From NCBI GenBank assembly GCA_905479915.1, contig CAJQOH010000025.1, forward strand, positions 1 through 64,000: a DNA stretch of 64,000 nt, given 5' to 3'. The position numbers and the translations under genes were made by a program. Shown piece after piece: positions 1-9,174 of this stretch. A model generated the notes under the pieces. The model was not told the origin of the DNA, ran no database searches, and saw nothing but the letters and a program-made list of their open reading frames with translations. Each line of letters starts with the position of its first letter. Position 1 is the first letter of the stretch. This DNA comes from an uncultured Flavobacteriales bacterium (GTDB lineage: Bacteria > Bacteroidota > Bacteroidia > Flavobacteriales_E > Vicingaceae).

Positions 1-121
1 AATTTTTTGTTTTTCTGTTTAAAGTGGTTCATAGTGCAGTATTTTAATAGGTTAGTATGTTTTATAAACTGAATTTACCTACTTTTATTACTTAGATGAT
101 TCGTATTTACAATTCCATAAA

Positions 122-559
122 ATGAAAGGTCTTTTTTTTAGTTTATCGGTAGTTATTTTGATGTTTGGTTGTAAAACTTCCGAGCAGGTAAAATCTGATA
201 CCATTCCTAAAGGGAAAAGATACGCTATTGGACAAGGGGGAGGTTTTACTGGAGATTATACAGAGTTCATCTTAAGTGAAAATGGCAAAGTCCATAAATA
301 TGACTTTAAATACGATAGAGAAGTCTACTTTAAAGACCTAAGTAAAGTAGACTTAATTTATTTCAAAGAAAAGATTGATGCTTTAGGATTAGAAGGTTCT
401 GAAATCAACCAACCCGGAAACACTTCCTATTACATAGACCTGAGAATTGGAAGAACTTCTATAAATAAAATTACTTGGGGGCACTATAACTATCATCCTG
501 ACCAAGAATTAATTGATTTACATAAAGAACTTTATGATAAATTAAGTACCTGGGACTGA
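122..559 (+). CDS. Small predicted lipoprotein, unknown function
   Basis: A 145-aa protein that starts with a hydrophobic signal segment ending in a lipobox-like MFGC (Cys about residue 17), so it is probably lipid-anchored after signal peptidase II cleavage. The mature part is polar, with a Gly-rich stretch (GQGGGFTGDY) early on and mixed beta/alpha character after it. I recognise no domain. It stands alone ahead of the CotH-family gene with 68 bp between them and no clear terminator, so co-transcription is possible but unproven. The ATG at 122 is chosen because the signal peptide begins directly there. The lipoprotein call is well supported; the function is unknown. Confidence 0.7.
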   Translation: MKGLFFSLSVVILMFGCKTSEQVKSDTIPKGKRYAIGQGGGFTGDYTEFILSENGKVHKYDFKYDREVYFKDLSKVDLIYFKEKIDALGLEGSEINQPGNTSYYIDLRIGRTSINKITWGHYNYHPDQELIDLHKELYDKLSTWD

Positions 560-627
560 AGCAACTTCATGTCCCGATTTCACGTCTTAGTCCTGTATTC
601 ATAGTAAATCACAATTAAATTATAAAA

Positions 628-2154
628 ATGAAAAATCTAATCCTCTTACTTTTTTTATGCTCATTTTCTTGGTGTCAAGCTCAACCAGGAAATAACATTT
701 TTGATGATTCTTTTCTTCATGAAATTCGATTTGAAAATGCAGATACTGCAAATTGGATCGCTACAAAAGACTACCAGATGTTAGATGTGATAATTGATGG
801 AAATACTGTTGATAGTGTTGGATTTAAACGAAAAGGAAACATATCACAATATCCCTCTACTAACAAATACGGAATAAAAGTAAAAAGTAATAAATACGTT
901 CGAGGTAAATATTATGATGGAATAAAAGAATTTACACTTCATATGAATTATCAAGATCCTACAATGATGAGAGAAAAATTGACCTACGATATTTGTGATG
1001 AATTGGGTCTTTTCTCACTTAGAACAGCTTTTGCTAAAGTATACATTAACAACGTGTACTGGGGGCTTTACACAATTGTTGAAGGTAAAGATGAAATGTA
1101 TAAACACATTTTTGGAGATAGAAGTTCAAACGCGATTGAATCATTAGACTTCGGATCAATGTGTTATATAGGCAACAATGTAGCAGATTACGATTATAGC
1201 CACCCGTCAAGTATCTTCCCAAGATACATCCTTTCAAATGGAGATTCTGCTACTACTTGGCCTAGTTTTATAAATATGCTTGATAAAGCCAACAATACTT
1301 CAAACAGTGAATATTTAGATACCCTTGCTAATTATTTTAATGTTCAAGACTTTTTTAAATATCAAGCAGTAAATACTTATCTAATGAATTTTGATTCTTA
1401 CATAGGTTTTTTAGGAAATCAAATTTATGTTCATGATACCATTAATAAAATTTGGCAGGTTACACCGTGGGATTTTAATGCATCTTTTGGTTTGTGGGAA
1501 ACCGGTTCGCATAGTCCAAACAACTATCCAATTATTCCCAATAGGATTTCTACTGGCTGTATAGGTTCAAAAATTGACTCTGTTCCACAATTAAAAAGTT
1601 ATTATTTAGATGCTATGTGTGAACTAAATGACCTGATTTGTGATACCACTGCAATGCATACAAAAATTACAACATGGAAAAATCAAATTCAACAAGCTGT
1701 TTACGATGACTATCGAAAAGTAGCAAGTAACCTTGATTTTGACAATGGGCTTGAATATGGCTACTATAATGTGCATGGCCTACCGAATGTTCCTGGTCTA
1801 AAAACATTTCTTTCAGAAAGATATACGTTAATTAAACAAGGTTTAGCAAACGAAAACTACACGTGTACTGTAGGTATAGAAGAAGATGAAAACGCAACTT
1901 TAAATATAAACCTTTATCCAAACCCTTTTAAAAGTGATTTAACAATAGAGCTTAATTTAATTGAGCAGCTTGAAGTAGACGTTTTTATTACAAACCTTGT
2001 TGGAAAAAGAGTCTCTCAAACTAAAAACTACTCCTTAAATACTGGTAATAACAAGTTGAATTGGAATGCTAGTAATCTATCTAATGGAGTTTATCTATTG
2101 AACGTTAAGACGGCTAATTCAGTACATGTTAAAAAACTGATCGTAAATAGATAA
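628..2154 (+). CDS. CotH kinase family protein with T9SS type A sorting domain
   Basis: A 508-aa secreted protein. Residues 1-18 are a signal peptide ending at Ala-Gln. The central region fits the CotH family (spore-coat CotH-like atypical protein kinases): FKRKGNISQYP near residue 70, a region of Lys, Met and Arg residues around MMREKLTYD (about 112-120), the segment NVYWGLYTIVEGKDE (about 142-156), and WQVTPWDFNASFG (about 275), which carries the DFN-like metal-binding acidic residue. The last 80 residues (LYPNPFKSDL ... LLNVKTANSVHVKKLIVNR) are a T9SS type A sorting domain, so the protein is probably exported across the outer membrane and surface-attached or released. The substrate is unknown. 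A strong terminator follows 33 bp downstream. Confidence 0.85.
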   Translation: MKNLILLLFLCSFSWCQAQPGNNIFDDSFLHEIRFENADTANWIATKDYQMLDVIIDGNTVDSVGFKRKGNISQYPSTNKYGIKVKSNKYVRGKYYDGIKEFTLHMNYQDPTMMREKLTYDICDELGLFSLRTAFAKVYINNVYWGLYTIVEGKDEMYKHIFGDRSSNAIESLDFGSMCYIGNNVADYDYSHPSSIFPRYILSNGDSATTWPSFINMLDKANNTSNSEYLDTLANYFNVQDFFKYQAVNTYLMNFDSYIGFLGNQIYVHDTINKIWQVTPWDFNASFGLWETGSHSPNNYPIIPNRISTGCIGSKIDSVPQLKSYYLDAMCELNDLICDTTAMHTKITTWKNQIQQAVYDDYRKVASNLDFDNGLEYGYYNVHGLPNVPGLKTFLSERYTLIKQGLANENYTCTVGIEEDENATLNINLYPNPFKSDLTIELNLIEQLEVDVFITNLVGKRVSQTKNYSLNTGNNKLNWNASNLSNGVYLLNVKTANSVHVKKLIVNR

Positions 2155-2186
2155 TCATCGTTAATAAAACACTAATAGATTTTAAA

Positions 2187-2212
2187 GCCTCCGACTATTC
2201 GGAGGCTTTTTT
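2187..2212 (+). terminator. Rho-independent terminator after the CotH-family gene
   Basis: A perfect 8-bp stem (GCCTCCGA / TCGGAGGC) with a 4-nt loop, followed by six T residues. It separates the CotH-family transcript from rnr, which starts 22 bp further on. Confidence 0.9.
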
Positions 2213-2233
2213 ATTCCTACTTTAGTCATCAAC

Positions 2234-4375
2234 ATGGCAAGACATAAAAAAAATAAAAGTTCAAGAAAATCAGGATCATTTAAACATGATTTGATTCAAC
2301 AAATCATTACTGTTTTTGACAAAAACCCAACCAAGTCTTTTAACTACAAACAATTAAGTAGTGCCTTTGGGTTTAAAGATATGGCGAACAAAAAACTAAT
2401 TACCATTGTACTCCTTGAATTGGTTGAACAAGGGAAATTGAGAGAAACACAAAGAGGAAAATTCAGTTTAAACGAATCAGAAAACTTTATTGAAGGGAAG
2501 GTGGATATGACTTCTCGTGGTGCTGCATATATCGTTATTGAAGGATCTGATAAAGACGTTTACATACATCCAAGAAACACCAATACTGCTTTGAATGGCG
2601 ATATTGTTAAGGTAAATATCTTTTCAAGCAAGCGAAATAAAAAAATAGAAGGTGAAGTTGTAGAAATTGTTGAAAGACATCAAACAGAGTTTGTTGGAGT
2701 AATAGAAAAATCTGCAAACTTTTCATTTGTTATTGTAGATAATACTAGAATGCCTGTAGATATTTTTATTTCTAACGACAAGCTTAAAAATGCAAATGAT
2801 GGTGATAAAGTTATTGCTAAAATAACAGAATGGCCTTTAGATAAAAAGAACCCTTTTGGGAAGGTATTACAAATATTAGGTAAACCCGGTGAAAATGAAA
2901 CTGAAATGCATGCTATTTTGGCTGAATTTGGTTTGCCTTATGAATTTCCTCCCAAAGTAGAAAAAGCAGCGCAAGACTTAGATTTAGAAATTACACCCCA
3001 AGAAATTAAAAAGCGAAGAGACTTTAGAACAACAACAACATTTACTATTGATCCTAAGGATGCGAAAGATTTTGATGATGCCCTATCACTTAAAAAATTA
3101 GACAATGGAAATTGGGAAATTGGTATTCACATTGCCGATGTATCGCACTATATACAGCCCGGTTCAATCTTAGACAATGAAGCATATAAAAGAGCAACAT
3201 CAGTATACCTAGTAGATAGAGTTGTACCCATGCTTCCTGAAATCTTATCCAATCAAGCATGTTCTTTAAGACCACATGAAACCAAATTGTGCTTTGCAGC
3301 TGTTTTTGAGTTAGATGAAAAAGCCAATGTATTAAATGAATGGTTTGGAAGAACAGTGATTTTTTCAGACAGAAGATTTACTTACGAAGAGGCTCAAGAA
3401 CGCATAGAAACTAAAGAGGGAGATTTAGTAGAGGAGATTTTACAATTAGACAAACTAGCTAAACTCCTAAGAAAAGATCGCTTTAAAGATGGTTCTATTG
3501 CCTTTGATCGCTTAGAAGTGAAATTTAACTTAGACGAAAAAGGAGCTCCCTTAGGAGTATATTTTAAAGAAAGTAAAGATGCGAATAAACTTATTGAAGA
3601 GTTTATGCTATTAGCGAACAAGCGTGTTGCTGAGTTTATAGGGAAACCTGCGAAAGGCGAAAAGGCAAAAACATTTGTTTACCGTATTCACGATGAACCC
3701 AATTCAGAAAAATTACTTTCATTATCCAACTTTGTAAAGAAATTTGGATACGATTTAAAAACAGAAGAAAAAGAAGTTGCTCATTCAATAAACACGCTCT
3801 TAAAGAAAGTTAAAGGAACAAATGAAGAAGATATGATCGAACAATTAACCATTAGAACAATGGCTAAAGCGGTATACTCTTCGAACAATATTGGGCATTA
3901 TGGTTTGGCATTTAAGCACTATTCTCATTTTACATCTCCTATTCGAAGGTATCCAGATGTAATAGTTCACCGTTTATTACAGCATTATTTAGATGGAGGT
4001 TCTTCCGCAAATCAACAAGAAGTTGAAGATCAATGTAAACATTCTTCTAAAATGGAAATTTCTGCTACTGAAGCCGAAAGAACTTCTATTAAATACAAAC
4101 AAGTACAGTTTTTAGAAGATAAGATTGGAGAAGAGTTTGAGGGCGTAATTTCTGGCGTGAGCGAATGGGGACTTTACGTTCAAATAGTTGACAACATGTG
4201 CGAAGGAATGGTTCGTTTAAGTGATATTGAAGGTGACTATTATATTTATGACGCTCCCAATTATTGTGCACGAGGAAACAACACTGGTCAGGAATACCGA
4301 ATGGGTGATGAAGTAAAAATCAAAGTAAGGCGTGCAGATTTAGTAAAGAAGCAGCTCGATTTTGAATTAGTTTAG
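2234..4375 (+). CDS. rnr: Ribonuclease R, 3'-5' exoribonuclease
   Basis: A 713-aa RNase II/RNB-family hydrolase that degrades structured RNA processively from the 3' end. The order is: basic N-terminal tail and winged-helix segment (about 10-85), cold-shock OB domains (about 85-240), RNB catalytic domain (about 255-590) and C-terminal S1 domain (about 625-711). The metal-binding acidic cluster IDPKDAKDFDDALS is at about 270-283, and the conserved HYSHFTSPIRRYPD lies near residue 560. The length is normal for Bacteroidota RNase R. It lies between a strong terminator upstream and a long unlinked surface-protein gene downstream, so it is probably transcribed alone from a promoter very near its ATG. 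Confidence 0.96.
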   Translation: MARHKKNKSSRKSGSFKHDLIQQIITVFDKNPTKSFNYKQLSSAFGFKDMANKKLITIVLLELVEQGKLRETQRGKFSLNESENFIEGKVDMTSRGAAYIVIEGSDKDVYIHPRNTNTALNGDIVKVNIFSSKRNKKIEGEVVEIVERHQTEFVGVIEKSANFSFVIVDNTRMPVDIFISNDKLKNANDGDKVIAKITEWPLDKKNPFGKVLQILGKPGENETEMHAILAEFGLPYEFPPKVEKAAQDLDLEITPQEIKKRRDFRTTTTFTIDPKDAKDFDDALSLKKLDNGNWEIGIHIADVSHYIQPGSILDNEAYKRATSVYLVDRVVPMLPEILSNQACSLRPHETKLCFAAVFELDEKANVLNEWFGRTVIFSDRRFTYEEAQERIETKEGDLVEEILQLDKLAKLLRKDRFKDGSIAFDRLEVKFNLDEKGAPLGVYFKESKDANKLIEEFMLLANKRVAEFIGKPAKGEKAKTFVYRIHDEPNSEKLLSLSNFVKKFGYDLKTEEKEVAHSINTLLKKVKGTNEEDMIEQLTIRTMAKAVYSSNNIGHYGLAFKHYSHFTSPIRRYPDVIVHRLLQHYLDGGSSANQQEVEDQCKHSSKMEISATEAERTSIKYKQVQFLEDKIGEEFEGVISGVSEWGLYVQIVDNMCEGMVRLSDIEGDYYIYDAPNYCARGNNTGQEYRMGDEVKIKVRRADLVKKQLDFELV

Positions 4376-4539
4376 TAAATATATTACCTCATATTTAACT
4401 TTACTTCCATCTAGAATAAAGCGTTTATAAAAATCTTTTGCGGTCCAACAATATCGAGGGGTGTCCCCCAATTGTACCCCCTTTTCTTTTTGTCTTTTGG
4501 TATAAACAACATAATTTGGCTGAAGGTTAATTGAAAAAA

Positions 4540-7500
4540 ATGAAAAGAACACTATTACTTTTTATTGTCTCTGCGATTTGTACAACCATTACTGCACAAA
4601 TCGCAATTCCTACTGCAGCAAGCCATGTAGTGGTTCCGTGTGGAACTAATAATTATACTGCTACAGCAACTACCGGTGCCGGTGGAACAGGAGTGGAATG
4701 GTTTAGTGATTACCTATGTACAGCCTCTCTAGGAACAAATGCCAATTATAATGGAGCTACTGCTACCTCAACCATGATCTATTGCAAAAGCACCAATGGC
4801 GCAGCTTCAAGTGATGACCCTAAACAAGTTTATATTTTCAAACCACAAATTCCTACAGCGTCATTTACTACGTCATCAACTTGTACAGGGTTAGATATTA
4901 TTGTTGCTGTTGATACCATTTTAGATTCTCTAACAACTATTGTTTTAGAAGATGCTACTATTGATCCAAATGTGCCAGGAACTAATTATGACAATAACTT
5001 TTTAATGATCCGACCACAAGGGTTTTGTGGTGGAAATGTTAACTTTTTATCTAAATATGATGTTGGTGTCATTCCTCCAAACGTTACGCCAGTTTATAGT
5101 GAATCTTCTATTACAGCTTACTCTGGTTTTGCACATGGAGGTAATGGAACCGTTTATGAACAGTTTGTCGCAGATGATACATGGGACGAAACTACAGTTA
5201 CCTATGGTACATCTCCATTACCGGCACTTCCTAACAATACTGCAGACCATATCGGTTCATGGTGGGTTTGGTATGGTTTCCCTTCTCTAACTGTAGCACA
5301 CTATAATGCTTCAACTATGGGAACAAGTGATGAAGGGGATAAATATAGAAGAAATACGAACGCACTTTTAAATCAACAAGTTATTACAGAACGTGCAGGA
5401 GATCAAACACTTTCTATGTACCACTTTAGCCCAGGATATGACTCTAGGTACTATGCAAAAAACCACAAAACAAATGCTAGTTTATTGCCTCAATTAAAAA
5501 CTATATTTGCTTACAATGATGCCGCAAGTTGCACTTATTCTTGGACTGGTCCAGGTGGGTTTACTGCAACAACAAAAGACATCTCCAATCTTACACAGTC
5601 AGGACTATACGTGTTAACAATAACTTCTCCATTTGGATGTATTGGTACAATGAATGCAAATATTGTAGCTCCTCCTGGTGCTATAGATATTGATCCAATA
5701 ACAGATATAATTGCTTGTGACAGCGTTCAGCTACCTGTTATTACAGGAACCGGTTTAACCGCTGGTGTGGCCTATTATACTGGTCTTGGAGGAACTGGAA
5801 CAGCTTATAATGCTGGCGATTGGATTACAACTAGCGGAACCTACTATGCTTATGATCAAACAGGTACTATTCCTAATTGTACAGACGAAGAGGCCTTTAT
5901 AATAACAATAAACCAATGTGGGTGTGTCTCAACATTATTGTCTGAAACATTTGATCAAGGGACTATTATTGGTGCCAATGGACCTGTCTTATATGGAAAT
6001 GGAGGATCTAACCATAATGCTGCCTACCCTTTAAGTGGAACATTTTTTGGTTGGTTCAATATTCAAAATGGTATTGGTCCAGTAGATATTTATGACAGAA
6101 CAGTTAACGGGTTATCGATTGGCTGTACTATTGATGCTTCAATATGGGTAAGGGAAACTTACGGTGGTTCTAACGTAGATATTAGCTTAATAGATGGTGG
6201 AGGTGCAGTTTTGGCCACTACAAACTTAACCTTAAACGGTGTTTATCAGCAAATCACATTATCTGCAGTAGCAACTTCTGCGAGTATGCGTTACCTTATT
6301 CATTTTAATGGAGTTGGAGGCAATGGTTTAGATATTATTGCAGAAGATTTATTAATCACTCAAACTTGTGATCCAGGATACAGTACAGATCTACAAACTG
6401 CCTGTAACAGTTTTACGTGGACCAACGGAGATGGTAACACTTACAATACATCCAACAATACAGCTACACATACTATTGTTGCTGGAGCAGCAAATGGTTG
6501 TGATAGTATTATTACACTAGATTTAACCATTAGTAACTCTGCCAATAGTATAGATACTCAGTCAACTTGTGGACCTATAACTTGGATAGATGGAAATAAC
6601 TATGCTGCTAGTAATAACACAGCTACTCATACAATTGTTGGAGGTGCCGTTGGAGGCTGTGATAGTGTTATAACCTTAAATTTAACAGTTAACAGCTCAG
6701 TGAATAGTACAGATGTTCAAACAACTTGTGGGCCTATAACTTGGATAGATGGAAATAATTATGCTGCGAGTAATAACACAGCTACTCATACAATTGTTGG
6801 AGGTGCAGCGAACGGGTGTGATAGTATTGTCACGCTAAATTTAACAGTTAATAGCGTAGTTAATAGTATAGATGCTCAAACAGCTTGTGACTCATACACC
6901 TGGATAGATGGAAATAATTATGTTGCTAGTAATAACACTGCTACTCATACAATAGCTGGAGGTGCAGCGAATGGCTGTGATAGTATTGTCACACTAAATT
7001 TAACCGTTAACTATACTGCCAACAGTGTAGATGTTCAAACCGCTTGTGACTCTTATACTTGGATAGATGGAAACAATTATGTTGCTAGCAACAATGCTGC
7101 TACACATACAATTGTTGGAGGAGCTGCTGGAGGCTGTGATAGTATTATCACATTAGATTTAACCGTTAACTATACTGCCAATAGTATAGACGCCATAACA
7201 AGTTGTGGACCATATACATGGATAGATGGAAATAATTATGCTGTGAGTAATAACACAGCTGTGCACACCATTATTGGGGGTGCAAACGGAGGGTGTGATA
7301 GCATTATCACATTAAATTTAATTGTTAACAATAGCGTAAATAGTATAGATGCTCACACTGTTTGTGACTCTTACACTTGGATAGATGGAAACAATTACAC
7401 AACTAGCAACAACACTGCTATTCATACTATAAACGGTGGGGCGTCTAACGGTTGCGATAGTATTGTTACATTAAACTTAACAGTTAATAATACTCCTATT

Positions 7501-8211
7501 ATTGCTTCGCCTACTAACACTATTGTTTGTGATAATTATACGCTTCCTGGTTTAACCGTTGGTAATTATTATACTGGTCAAATTGGTAGCGGGGCTCAAC
7601 TAGCAGCAGGAGGAAATGTTACTACAGCAGGTAGTAATACTGTTTATATTTATGCAGAAACAGGAACTACTCCGAATTGCTTTAGTGAAAATAGTTTCAC
7701 AGTATCTATTGTTAAAACACCAACTATAGACTTAGTAAATGACACTACAATATGTTTAGACCAAACTTTTTTGTTAGCCCCTGTGGTTAACGGAAATGTA
7801 AGCTATCTATGGCAAGACAACTCTATAGACAATACCTTCTTAGTAGAAGAAGAAGGCACTTACACCGTAGAAGCAATTTTAGCTCCTTGCCCTGCAGCTA
7901 AAGATAGTGTAACTATAAGCTTTGAAGATTGTAACTGTTATGCTTACTTACCGAACTCTTTTACTCCAAATGGTGATTCAAAAAATGATGAATTTAAAGC
8001 GGTATACTCTTGCGATTTTAAATCCTTTAATCTGGCCATTTATGATAGATGGGGAGAAAAACTATTTGAAACAAGTAACCCTGGAAATGGTTGGAATGGT
8101 ACATTTAGAGGAAAAATAGTTCCTACTGGAGTATACGTTTGTAAAGTCAATTACAAAGGGAGTGACAACATCGATATAGAGAAAGTAACAAAAGTTGTTC
8201 TTGTTGAGTAA
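4540..8211 (+). CDS. Large repeat-containing surface protein with T9SS type B (gliding-associated) sorting domain
   Basis: A 1,223-aa secreted adhesin-like protein. The first 20 residues from the ATG at 4540 form a signal peptide ending TAQ; an in-frame TTG three codons earlier is a weaker start. Residues about 150-327 resemble a DNRLRE/CBM96-type beta-sandwich (inferred from its Trp/Thr/Asn-rich pattern). Residues about 620-983 hold seven tandem copies of a 53-aa unit with core TWIDGNNYAASNN and GCDSI.TLNLTVN. The last 90 residues (LPNSFTPNGDSKNDEF ... YDRWGEKLFE ... GWNGTFRG) are a classic T9SS type B domain, as on SprB-like gliding and adhesion proteins. The stiff, Thr/Asn-rich, Cys-bearing repeats suggest a cell-surface stalk. 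The ligand is unknown. Confidence 0.88.
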   Translation: MKRTLLLFIVSAICTTITAQIAIPTAASHVVVPCGTNNYTATATTGAGGTGVEWFSDYLCTASLGTNANYNGATATSTMIYCKSTNGAASSDDPKQVYIFKPQIPTASFTTSSTCTGLDIIVAVDTILDSLTTIVLEDATIDPNVPGTNYDNNFLMIRPQGFCGGNVNFLSKYDVGVIPPNVTPVYSESSITAYSGFAHGGNGTVYEQFVADDTWDETTVTYGTSPLPALPNNTADHIGSWWVWYGFPSLTVAHYNASTMGTSDEGDKYRRNTNALLNQQVITERAGDQTLSMYHFSPGYDSRYYAKNHKTNASLLPQLKTIFAYNDAASCTYSWTGPGGFTATTKDISNLTQSGLYVLTITSPFGCIGTMNANIVAPPGAIDIDPITDIIACDSVQLPVITGTGLTAGVAYYTGLGGTGTAYNAGDWITTSGTYYAYDQTGTIPNCTDEEAFIITINQCGCVSTLLSETFDQGTIIGANGPVLYGNGGSNHNAAYPLSGTFFGWFNIQNGIGPVDIYDRTVNGLSIGCTIDASIWVRETYGGSNVDISLIDGGGAVLATTNLTLNGVYQQITLSAVATSASMRYLIHFNGVGGNGLDIIAEDLLITQTCDPGYSTDLQTACNSFTWTNGDGNTYNTSNNTATHTIVAGAANGCDSIITLDLTISNSANSIDTQSTCGPITWIDGNNYAASNNTATHTIVGGAVGGCDSVITLNLTVNSSVNSTDVQTTCGPITWIDGNNYAASNNTATHTIVGGAANGCDSIVTLNLTVNSVVNSIDAQTACDSYTWIDGNNYVASNNTATHTIAGGAANGCDSIVTLNLTVNYTANSVDVQTACDSYTWIDGNNYVASNNAATHTIVGGAAGGCDSIITLDLTVNYTANSIDAITSCGPYTWIDGNNYAVSNNTAVHTIIGGANGGCDSIITLNLIVNNSVNSIDAHTVCDSYTWIDGNNYTTSNNTAIHTINGGASNGCDSIVTLNLTVNNTPIIASPTNTIVCDNYTLPGLTVGNYYTGQIGSGAQLAAGGNVTTAGSNTVYIYAETGTTPNCFSENSFTVSIVKTPTIDLVNDTTICLDQTFLLAPVVNGNVSYLWQDNSIDNTFLVEEEGTYTVEAILAPCPAAKDSVTISFEDCNCYAYLPNSFTPNGDSKNDEFKAVYSCDFKSFNLAIYDRWGEKLFETSNPGNGWNGTFRGKIVPTGVYVCKVNYKGSDNIDIEKVTKVVLVE
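6397..7489 (+). repeat. Seven tandem ~159-bp coding repeats
   Basis: Seven consecutive units of 159 bp (53 aa; the first is slightly longer and more divergent) lie inside the surface-protein gene. Each starts near a Cys codon (ACx TGT), passes through the TGGATAGATGGAAATAA block and ends in a ...TTAACAGTTAA block. The exact 159-bp spacing is visible between Cys codons at 6568, 6727 and 6886. Internal copies differ mostly at synonymous sites, so the array is old or under selection. It could vary in copy number by recombination. Confidence 0.9.
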
Positions 8212-8217
8212 TTGAAA

Positions 8218-8556
8218 TTATTTAGTATAATCTACAATTGACGTATTTAAATAATCACTTAACAAGCTAGCCTGAGCTAAAGCTTCTTCATATTCCCCTT
8301 TAAAAAGTAGCTTCTTTTTTCGCTTATCCTCACAAACAAAAACACAATATTTGTAGCTACTAAAATCAGAAGTACAGGATTGATTCCCCATCAACTTAGG
8401 TGTTGATACTGTTTTGGAATACTTAACTTTTGTTACTGCTATATAATTAGGTGTTGGAAGTTTTTCCCAATCCCCAACTTTAAAAAATAAAATTTTATTG
8501 TAAACTTTAAGCCTAGAGCCTTCTATGTCTAGAATAAATCCATTTCCCTCAAGCAT
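8218..8556 (-). CDS. Hypothetical cytosolic protein (112 aa)
   Basis: A small protein with no signal peptide or membrane segment. It looks like an alternating beta-strand fold (LDIEGSRLKVYNK, ILFFKVGDW, YKYCVFVCEDKRKKK) followed by one C-terminal helix (EYEEALAQASLLSDYLN). I recognise no family. It lies 11 bp downstream of the DUF2480 gene on the same strand, so the two are probably co-transcribed. Its gene end nearly abuts the convergent large surface-protein gene (6 bp apart). Existence is supported by the open frame, clean ATG and operon spacing; function is not known. Confidence 0.7.
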   Translation of the reverse strand: MLEGNGFILDIEGSRLKVYNKILFFKVGDWEKLPTPNYIAVTKVKYSKTVSTPKLMGNQSCTSDFSSYKYCVFVCEDKRKKKLLFKGEYEEALAQASLLSDYLNTSIVDYTK

Positions 8557-8567
8557 TGTAAAGGATA

Positions 8568-9077
8568 TTATTTAGGCCTTTTAAATAAAGGAACTGCAGA
8601 ACACGCCTCTCCAAACATAATGTTTTTAGCAACCTTTTGAAGTTTAATTGAGAAGTCTACAACAACGGATTCTGGGATAGGGTATTTTCCACACCCTTTT
8701 AAAATTACACTTCTATCTTTATAATCATTAAAATCTATACCCGAAAAAACATCGCTAAAAATAGCTTTTTCCAGATCTTCTCTATTTCCGTAAATTACTT
8801 TTTTAGCAAAAGGTTCTAATTGAGATGCGATTAACATAAAAGCCCATAATGGAACAATTGCATCAACCGAGCATACTACCCCAACATATTGACCTTGATA
8901 TCCCTCCCAATTTGTATTTTTAACTTTATCCCTAAATTCCTTTTCAACTAAAATAATCTCTTCCTTTAAAAAACCTTTAATATCAAATAAAATTCGTTCT
9001 CCCTTTGGGTAAAACTCATCCAAACTAACTTGAATTAAGTTACTATTCTCTACTCTATTTATAATTTCTTCTGACAT
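8568..9077 (-). CDS. DUF2480 family protein
   Basis: A 169-aa cytosolic protein matching the DUF2480 family, common in Bacteroidota and of unknown biochemical role. Recognisable features are the N-terminal EIINRVENSNLIQVSLDEFYP, the middle WEGYQGQYVGVVCSVDAIVPLWAFML and the C-terminal GCGKYPIPE...GEACSAVPL. Two Cys residues (in VVCSVD and KGCGKYP) and a third near the end (GEACS) could bind metal, but that is inference. It is the first gene of a two-gene minus-strand unit with the hypothetical protein after it, and it is divergent from the TPR/HTH regulator, sharing a 97-bp intergenic region. Confidence 0.88.
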   Translation of the reverse strand: MSEEIINRVENSNLIQVSLDEFYPKGERILFDIKGFLKEEIILVEKEFRDKVKNTNWEGYQGQYVGVVCSVDAIVPLWAFMLIASQLEPFAKKVIYGNREDLEKAIFSDVFSGIDFNDYKDRSVILKGCGKYPIPESVVVDFSIKLQKVAKNIMFGEACSAVPLFKRPK

Positions 9078-9155
9078 TTTGAAACAGTTATAAGTACAAA
9101 TTTAAGAAAGTTAAAGCTTTAACATATTTGAATAATAAAGGAAAATTTAAAGTTG

Positions 9156-9163
9156 TATCTTTG
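9156..9163 (+). promoter_or_regulatory. Bacteroidota -7 promoter box (TATCTTTG)
   Basis: A match to TAnnTTTG ending 11 bp before the ATG of the TPR/HTH gene, giving a predicted 5' leader of only a few bases. I see no well-spaced -33 TTTG. Confidence 0.5.
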
Positions 9164-9174
9164 AGTAAGTAATT

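Noticed and set aside
4376-4539. Small gene or RNA between rnr and the large surface protein
   Set aside because: A minus-strand frame exists but has no recognisable protein features, and the short GGGG/CCCC palindrome is not a convincing RNA structure.
6397-7489. Tandem 159-bp repeats as a possible CRISPR array or satellite
   Set aside because: The units are all in frame, encode a 53-aa module and carry no unique spacers; they are protein repeats.
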